This document shows positions 57,449 through 64,000 of a stretch of DNA of 64,000 nt, one piece after another. The notes beneath the pieces were generated by a model, which was not told where the DNA came from, did not search any database, and saw only the letters and a list, made by a program, of their open reading frames with translations. Position numbers and translations under genes: made by a program. Origin of the DNA: Kappaphycus alvarezii (Eukaryota > Rhodophyta > Florideophyceae > Gigartinales > Solieriaceae); assembly GCA_002205965.3 (NCBI GenBank), contig NADL03000602.1:372001-436000 (forward strand). Reading direction: 5' to 3'. Within the stretch, counting starts at the first letter, position 1, and every line of letters starts with the position of its first letter.

Positions 57449-57886
57449 TCTCAGAAAAGGAGTTGGAGGTCGAGCGAGGAGGACCAAGGGAGAAAAGAGA
57501 CATACAGAGAAAAGAGGAGTGAGGGCAGAGAGAGAGTGAATGACCAAAGAGAGAGCTGAGAGGAGAGAAGGTGGTTATCATTTACTGAGGCCGAGAACGA
57601 AGTGAGGGTCGGTCTTATATAGACTTTGAGCCTGGTTGCTCGAAGCTCTAGAGCTGTTCCTGGAATTTTCCAGAAGGACAGGAGACGACGATGACATATT
57701 AACACTAAACAGATCTTTGAGCTGATCAGGATTGGATGAGCTGATCCAATGCTGATCAGCTCAAAGATCTGTAACGGTCAGATTCTAGGATAAAAATATT
57801 TGAAGACTGTTCATGGTTGTAAGTCTGCTGTAGTCTTACAGTAACATTCAGTACAGCTTTTGAGTAGCTGGGTACTTACACTAACA
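57449..57886 (-). repeat. Solo LTR (438 bp) of an unrelated element, with perfect 5-bp target duplication
   Basis: GAACG occurs at 57444-57448 and 57887-57891; removing the insert restores a continuous integrase frame. Read on the minus strand the insert starts TGTTAGTGTAAG, has TATATAAG at 57621-57614, then a pyrimidine-rich R-U5 and ends ...TTTTCTGAGA. These are LTR hallmarks, and no internal region is present, so it is a solo LTR left by recombination. No full-length relative is in the window. Confidence 0.8.
57709..57772. repeat. 64-bp near-perfect palindrome inside the solo LTR
   Basis: Outer arms of 21 bp (57709-57729 and 57752-57772) are exact complements. Inside them, after one G/G mismatch, a further 7-bp stem (ATTGGAT/ATCCAAT) closes on a GAGCTG loop. 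The whole makes a 28-bp-plus hairpin. Confidence 0.9.
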
Positions 57887-59048
57887 GAACGGTCATGATG
57901 CGCTCACGACTTGGGTTGATCGACTTACTCGAGGAGTCCATTTTCTGAAATCTAAAACATCAGATACAGCTGAGGACACGGCTCGAGACTTCTTCGCGAA
58001 CATCTTCAAGAACCAAGGGTTGCCGAGTAATGTGACCTCAGATAGGGACAGCAAGTTCATTTCAAAGTTTTGGAAGACACTGATGAATCTTTGTCGGGTG
58101 AAATTAAGAATTTCTACAAGTAGACACCCACAAACAGATGGTGCTTCCGAGATTATGAATAATATGATCGAGAACTATCTCCGTTGCTATTGCTCGTATC
58201 ATCAGGATGACTTGGATGAACTGGTTCCTTTTGCATAATTTGTATACAGCTCGGCTGTGAGCGATGTTCTGGGTATGTCACCATTTGAGCTGGACTTGGG
58301 ATGGACACCTAAATCTCCATTGAACTTCTTGGCTAGCAGCAGCATAACTCTTCAAGAATTTCGTGCCAAGCTCAAGTTTTCTCTTGAGGATGCGCAATTT
58401 GCCTACAAAGTGCCAAAAGCTCGGCAAGCTGCATATGCTTCAAGGCGATACAAGGTTCCAGATTATAAAGTCGGTTCAAAGCTTTGGATCAATCGTTCGT
58501 TGTTTAGGGATGATTATTCTAGGTACCAGGATTCTAAAATGCTTGGTGCTCGCAGATATGGGCCATTTGTGGTTAAGGAGCTAATTGGTAAGAATGTTGT
58601 TCGACTGGATCTCCCTTCTCATTTTAAAATCCATCCACTGATTCATATCATTCATACCACTCCACATTTGGAGCAGCCCGATGACATTTCTTTACCCATT
58701 CCTCCTGTGCCTGCCCCGCTTGAACTGCCTGATGGACCAGAACAGGATGTTGAGGTTGTCTTGGATCACAAAAAGTTTGGACGCGGTTTCAAGGCCTTGG
58801 TTTTGATGCGTGGTGTGCCACGTCATGAGGCGGAGTGGCAACCAACAAAAGAATTTGTTGATGTTACGGAAGATTTAGATACATTTTTTGAGATGCTCGC
58901 GAGCTGCAAAACTATATTTTTAAAGGGTGAATCTGCTATCATCTGGCCTGGGAAGGATCTTTTTCAGTTCATTTCGCAAGAAATAATTTTTGCCTTTGTT
59001 CTTCCGGGAACTATTTTGACCGAAATTGTCCTAATTTGGACTTTCTGA

Positions 59049-60554
59049 GCCCTGAATAGTCCGGATGGGTCATAAATATAAAACATTTCGGTATAGATTG
59101 GTTCTCAGACACTTTGTTGCCAAGCCGACCGAAATGATCCATTTGGTTGAGTCCAACTCTATTATAGATAGTAACCAACTATGTAAAGGAGTCTAATTTA
59201 TCTTTTGGGTCCGACATAATATTCATTGCCTTATGATACTCTTCTTTCAGCTTAATTTTTTTAAAACGCTTCGCGAATATTTTTGCCATCACCGTCGGTT
59301 AATCCTTGTTTTCGTCCATCAAAAACCTTTCCCTTGAAAATTCCTCGTAATAGCACCTGAAAACGGTACATTCCAATTATTAGAGTATCTTCACAGCCCT
59401 CTCCTATTTTCTCTTTTCGCGCATGACTTTATTTTCGTACTGTAAAATAAACCTAGAAACGTCGCAATAAAGTTATCAGTTAAAATAAATATGGATTCTT
59501 GGGGTATCTGCCATGGCAGTTTTTAAAATTTGATACATTATCACGTAATTTTAGTATACTTCCTTCCAATTCATCTTTCTTTGGGTGAAAATGTAACTGA
59601 CACCCTCTCCTGTTGATGCCAGTCACCCTTGTTAGGCATGTGCCATTCCGGCTGTTGGTGGAGACATAGCTCAGCACATCTGGCATGGGATGGCGACAGG
59701 TTTATACTTAATATTTTCCGCGTGCATTTTTGATGTGCATTTTTCATGATTATGAGACTAGAGGACAATTTAAAGTGGTGATGGAGATATCAAGGCCATC
59801 AAGAAGTACAGCAGTATGCTGTCACGGTGATTTTTTCTATTGCTGTGTTCTCCACTTGGAAGTCGTAAGCTTGTGTTTATGAGTGAGTAAAAGGTAGTAG
59901 ATATGGTTTAGTTTAAGTAGAGTCTTCAACTCTCTAGTTGCTGGAAAAATAGAGCTTAACTGAGTGAAAAAAGGAGAATCTACTACCGAACTAACCCTGC
60001 GCGAATTATCCCTCTTCTTACAGTGAGTACTGCATATTTGGACCCCTACCTATTTTCAACCGTGCTTCCTTAAACCTCACAGCCCGTAAAGCATACATTA
60101 ATGTGCCAAATGGTACATCATATGGTTAAATAGTACTTACACAATGATATTGAACAGTATGCAGTACAATAAGGTAGTGCCAGTGGGCCAAATGTCCCCT
60201 CAAGCGAGCCCATAATTTTCATTATCATCAATTCACACGTGTAAAAAAGTTCCCAAAATGTGTCTCCCAAACTCTTACTAGCTCAGGTGGATACGCTCTC
60301 ATTCTGATATGATCCCGGAACTATGATTTCATTCCGGGAACGAGCTCGCTGTGATTATCCGTTGACGTATCGTGCGGTGTTTTTTGAGCGGACGAATGGA
60401 TATTGTAGTTCTGCCGGCTTGTGCTGCTCTTCCGCGAGCCACTCCCCTTTTTATGCCACAACAGTACCGTGCAAGAGACACTTGAGCAACTAAGTAATAA
60501 TTAATTTGGCTTTTTGTCGCCTTAAGTGGTTTATAGAGTAGAAGTGTATATTTT
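59049..60554. other. No gene recognised
   Basis: Flank of the truncated family A element. Short minus-strand frames at 59480-59768 and 60329-60568 lack known motifs. Confidence 0.35.
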
Positions 60555-60737
60555 GTGGAAGGTGGCACGAAGAGTTGGGCGATACACTACACACGAACAG
60601 TAAAGTTTTTTTTCTGGACTATCAACTTGATCTTCATCCCCTGTTTCAATCCAACCCTGCCGCCAGTCTGTTACATTCGCACACACGCCTCTAGCCCAAC
60701 ATCGACCATATCAACACTATCTCCCCAACACTCAACA

Positions 60738-61031
60738 ATGCAATACTCGCATTCCACGCTCCAATTTCTCCTCTTTATCAGATTCTCCAGTCTCACTATT
60801 AGCGCCATCTGTCCTTTTACTTCCGTATTGCCTGCTTACTCCGTTCTGGTCGGTGATCGTAGACAAAGAAGGCTTCTTGAATGTTCATTATGGGGTACAA
60901 AGAACATATTTTTCCTTGAAAAGAACAAAATCGATTTCCATTCACCCGAAAATCGCTCTTCGCTTTCATTATTATTGTTCTTGTGTTGGCATTTTGACAT
61001 CGAGAGCCTCATTATGACAGATTATGGGTAA
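60738..61031 (+). CDS. Possible small secreted protein (97 codons), unsupported by homology
   Basis: The ATG at 60738 follows a long C/A-rich, G-poor leader (about 60650-60737), the same style as the leaders of the genes at 748 and 2916. The product begins with a hydrophobic stretch (LQFLLFIRFSSLTISAI, residues 8-24) that could be a signal peptide, continues with a basic DRRQRR segment, and ends in another hydrophobic run and a stop at 61029. Without a recognised domain it may equally be a gene remnant or chance. The frame is open 61 codons upstream, so the start is a judgement from the leader. Confidence 0.25.
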   Translation: MQYSHSTLQFLLFIRFSSLTISAICPFTSVLPAYSVLVGDRRQRRLLECSLWGTKNIFFLEKNKIDFHSPENRSSLSLLLFLCWHFDIESLIMTDYG

Positions 61032-62285
61032 CTACTTCAACTTTAGAGGATCTTTATGCCAACAAGAGGTCGAAGATCCAAATATCTAGGTTTTTCAAAA
61101 CTTCACTCGTCGCGCGGAACGTGGCCGTTCGAGCGATACAGACCTATGGGATGGTTAGAGCGGTGATAACCCAAAGGCACGCTGCTGAGGCCGTCATGTC
61201 CAACGCGGCATGACTGCTCGTCGGCATTGAGCCCTCCTTGTAAGGAAGGCCGTGTACTGTAGTGTTACCCATCAGCGACGACTTATCCCGCATAACATAT
61301 TAGCCGCGTGGATATAACCGACCACATCTTCCATGCATTAAAATAACGCCAAAATTTCCCCCCTCGTCTAGTTCGTCGCCGATGGAGATGTGCCCTTCCA
61401 AGCCGCTTTATTACCGCATTTGTTCCTATCAAGTTGGGTAAAGACTCCCATTAGTACGTTATGTCCGGTGTAAACCCTTAGTGGGCTGAATCTTACATAA
61501 GGCTTTCTGAAGTGGCTTTTTAGAGGAGAAAGGATTGTAAGATGGACAATCTCAGGAAGCTTCAACCCCTCACGCCATTCGGTTACAAGAATATAATGCA
61601 GTCCCCATTTACTTTTTCATAAATCCCCGAAGATTCAGTCGCTGCAGTCAGCGATATCTCAAGAGCTCTTCTGTTTTGGATATCCTTTCATATTGTAGAG
61701 GTCAACCGAGGGCTCAGAGTTTTAAAGGTGCTCTCACTCCGATAGTACTTGCCGATTCGTCCGTATTGAACTCACTGGAGTAGAAATCTCCCGTGAAAAG
61801 AGCTTAAGACGTCAAATTGATGCGCTGCTCGTACCATCTCGCATGATACGTAGTATTTCTAATGGAGCGCGGGTCACTTAGTACTTTTGAAGACTGTTCC
61901 ATTTGCTACCTTAAGCTACCCTCAGACTGCGACATGTAAATCTTGAGAGGCCTTTCTTCATTTTTTCTCGGTGTTCAGGCTCCGACTACCGCGGGGTCCT
62001 ACAACAACTTTAGTTTCCACCAAATGGTCCTGTTTTGTCAGCGCGTGCGGTATACTCGTACATTCCGTCCCTATCGAACTGGCTTAACTCGATATGGATG
62101 CTCGACCAGTCCCATTCTACTCGATTTTGGACGCTGACGGCACCCTGAGAGGCAATTTCGAAGGGCTTCGGCCCAATCAATCCGGTCCCGTACTTCAACA
62201 TGCGTACCATACCCTCCTCTCTCCCATTCTAAATCTCTATTTGAACTCCACATAATATAACATTGGTCCTAGACAAAAAAAAACA
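61032..62285. other. Mixed-composition DNA, no gene recognised
   Basis: Frames of about 60 codons on both strands have no motif. It lies directly downstream (minus strand) of the gypsy integrase at 62286-62675, so it may contain the decayed integrase C-terminus and 3' end of that element. Confidence 0.3.
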
Positions 62286-64000
62286 TTAACCCTCTTCGGG
62301 TGCAGAGACTTTTTTGTAAGAGGTAGCATGCAAAATAAAGATACCAAATATATTTCCATCATAATTCATGAGAATTACATGCGCGGCTACGATGAAACAG
62401 CTTCTTTTTTTGACTATAGATCTGATGTGGGGGACATTACTGATAGATGATCTCTTCTGCAATAAATCTACTAGTAGTAGGTTCAGTAGCATCATAATAG
62501 AGCTAGCGATTAACCATCTGGCTTTTATTTTCTTGCATAACAAAATATAGCGTTTTCCTTCTTCTTGACGTTGCAAAGGACCAACAAAATCCATAGATGA
62601 TTTGGTTGAGAGTCCTTTGAGAGATGTACCTAGGATCGGCACGTACTGCGGTAGTTCACGCATCCGCTGGCACACATTGCAATATTCTACATATTAATGT
62701 ACATCAGATTCTATCGTAGGCCACCAGAATCTTTCCATGAACGAACTTCAGTGTAGTTCAGGAGTTCCAATGGCCGATATTATCATTTGAAAGCTGAAAT
62801 TTGTACTTACTTTTGGAACTATCGGCGAAGATCCTGGAATTAACATTTCTTTGGCGTACCAGGTGGACTGTCCAGGCTATAAAGCTCTAAGGAGCTCTGC
62901 TGGTTTGAATTTGCTACCTTGGGAAGGCAAAGTAGATATCTCTCGTGGAATCATACCGGTAAACCAAGGTGAAATGAGACTCTAGCCTCTCGTTTCTTGA
63001 TGGCTCTGGATTCCCTAAGATGAAAATGAGAGTTTTTCGCCGTGCTCGCTACACATCCTCCTTGAAACCATTGTATATGCTTATCTGCTGAACCATTCAC
63101 CTTCTTGGTATATTGACGGGCATAGTAGCCGTACTTCGCTAGAAATTAGAGCCAATGAACTAGATGTTCGTACATTTACTCCATGAAAAATCGTCCTGGA
63201 GAACATAATTGTCTTTGATAAGGTTCCGTAGGTGGTGAGAAAAAAGGTAAACCCAATACTTGCGTAGCCGGAGAAGCACTGCTAATTCTTCTCGCCCTCA
63301 AGCGAAAAACGTTTCTCCGCCGGATTCATGGTCTTTTTCGCGGTTTGAGCAATGAAAATCTTCCTTTCCGAATGCTTCTGTGACAAAACAGAGCCGATTC
63401 CAGAGACTGATGCACCAGTTTCTGCGATAAATAGCTTATCAAATTCAGCAAACGCCGGTACTTTGGGGGCAAATTCGTGTTTAAACGTTACAAATGACTC
63501 TCTTTTTGCCTTATCCTCACGACATTCTACCTTTCCAAAGTAACATAATGAAGTATAGATGCGTTAACCACGAATTTCTTAATATATAGACGACAGAATC
63601 CCGTAAATAAGAGTTTTCTAAGAACTTGAGTCGATTTTTCGGGACTAAAGGCTCCTTGGATAGCTTTTATTTCCTCAGAATTCAAGAGTTTCTCATGGTG
63701 GTCGACGATGTGGCCTAAGATGTCGATCTCCATATTTTCACTCTGCCATTATAAGCTTTAACCCGTACTTGGAAGTGATATTCATTACGGCTGAGGCTTT
63801 TCCCAGATGCTCCTCCTTCTTATTCTTGGAAAACAGTTACGCCGTTCAAATAAACACAGGCGAATTCCAAATTTAATAGAACATAACAACCTTTGGAACT
63901 TTGATGGTGCTTTCATGAGCCCAAGGTGGAAAGCCTCCAACTATTATGTGCAAAAACGACATATGAACGAAATATTCGTTTAAAGTTGTCAATATCCACT
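62286..64000 (-). mobile_element. Ty3/gypsy pol (reverse transcriptase end, RNase H, integrase start), leaves the window
   Basis: On the minus strand, FGLMKAPSKFQRLL (about 63927-63885) is a reverse-transcriptase motif. MEIDILGHIVDHHEKLLNSE at 63733-63674 is the end of the palm and start of the thumb. FVTFKHEFAPKVPAFAEFDK, FIAETGASVSGIGSVLSQ and KTMNPAEKRFS (63510-63280) are RNase H. CNVCQRMRELPQ near 62680 is the integrase zinc region, and MDFVGPLQRQEEGKRYILL at 62590-62535 the start of the core with the first Asp intact. Frame changes and stops break it. The upstream half lies beyond 64000. Confidence 0.75.

Larger units (their letters stand above)
53969..59048 (+). mobile_element. Family A Ty3/gypsy element, internally deleted and lacking its 3' LTR
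   Basis: 5' LTR, leader, gag, the palm-to-RNase H part of the polymerase, integrase and chromodomain lie in order on the plus strand. Protease and the first half of the reverse transcriptase are missing between gag (ends about 55900) and about 56140. A 438-bp solo LTR splits the integrase. After about 58890 the sequence stops matching the other copy (17830 onward), so the 3' end with polypurine tract and LTR is gone. It is the best preserved retroelement in the window, yet still dead. Confidence 0.85.
57050..59048 (+). pseudogene. Integrase and chromodomain of family A gypsy, split by a solo LTR
   Basis: The zinc-binding region (ILQIAHDFKVGG, then YCEDFSSVSSRRT with the Cys residues changed) is at 57190-57350. 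The core reads RWVSLATNFIV at about 57395-57425, where the first catalytic Asp has become Asn. It is interrupted at 57449-57886 and resumes HDALTTWVDRLTRGVHF, VTSDRDSKFISKFW (second Asp) and RHPQTDGASEIMN (Glu). A stop at 58236 replaces what is usually Glu. A 263-codon open run then carries the C-terminal domain (YGPFVVKELIGKNVVRLDL) and a chromodomain-like end (DHKKFGRGFKALVLMRGVPR, EAEWQP). Confidence 0.85.

Overview
The window reads as nuclear DNA of a eukaryote, most likely a fungus and possibly an early-diverging, chytrid-like one. The evidence is a GT-AG intron with a CTGAC branch site, C/A-rich 5' leaders before start codons, eukaryotic protein families, and a load of LTR, LINE and hAT transposons. 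The lineage is inference; no marker gene here settles it.

Layout. 1-5132 is the only gene-bearing segment. It holds an FKBP-type isomerase (5' part, minus strand), a glycine-rich protein with a C-terminal coiled coil (plus), a staphylococcal-nuclease-like protein with an N-myristoylation signal (minus), and a large membrane-anchored two-domain glycosyltransferase with one intron (plus). The last three carry single-base frameshifts at homopolymer runs, which looks more like consensus error than gene death. 5821-8940 is a LINE whose 5' two-thirds are inverted relative to its 3' third. 10349-19175 is a stack of LTR-element pieces: an LTR with internal tandem repeats, a minus-strand Ty3/gypsy element with chromodomain (family B), the 3' end and 3' LTR of a second gypsy family (family A), and a chromodomain remnant of a third.

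19.2-45.9 kb is increasingly AT-rich and full of stops. It contains relics of at least three more gypsy copies and one Ty1/copia copy, separated by kilobases with no recognisable content. 45948-50176 is a discrete hAT transposon with a perfect 8-bp target duplication, terminal inverted repeats, a near-complete but broken transposase and a non-coding left end packed with long palindromes. 53969-59048 is a better preserved, internally deleted family A gypsy element interrupted by a solo LTR with a perfect 5-bp target duplication. 62286-64000 is the start of another minus-strand gypsy pol that runs off the window.

Taken together this is the edge of a gene island passing into a transposon graveyard of nested and decayed elements, as in pericentromeric or subtelomeric heterochromatin. 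No CRISPR, rRNA, intact tRNA or telomere repeat was seen. The host genes do not form a pathway; the glycosyltransferase would act in the secretory system, the nuclease at a membrane face and the FKBP as a folding factor. The transposon genes are all broken and none should be read as functional.
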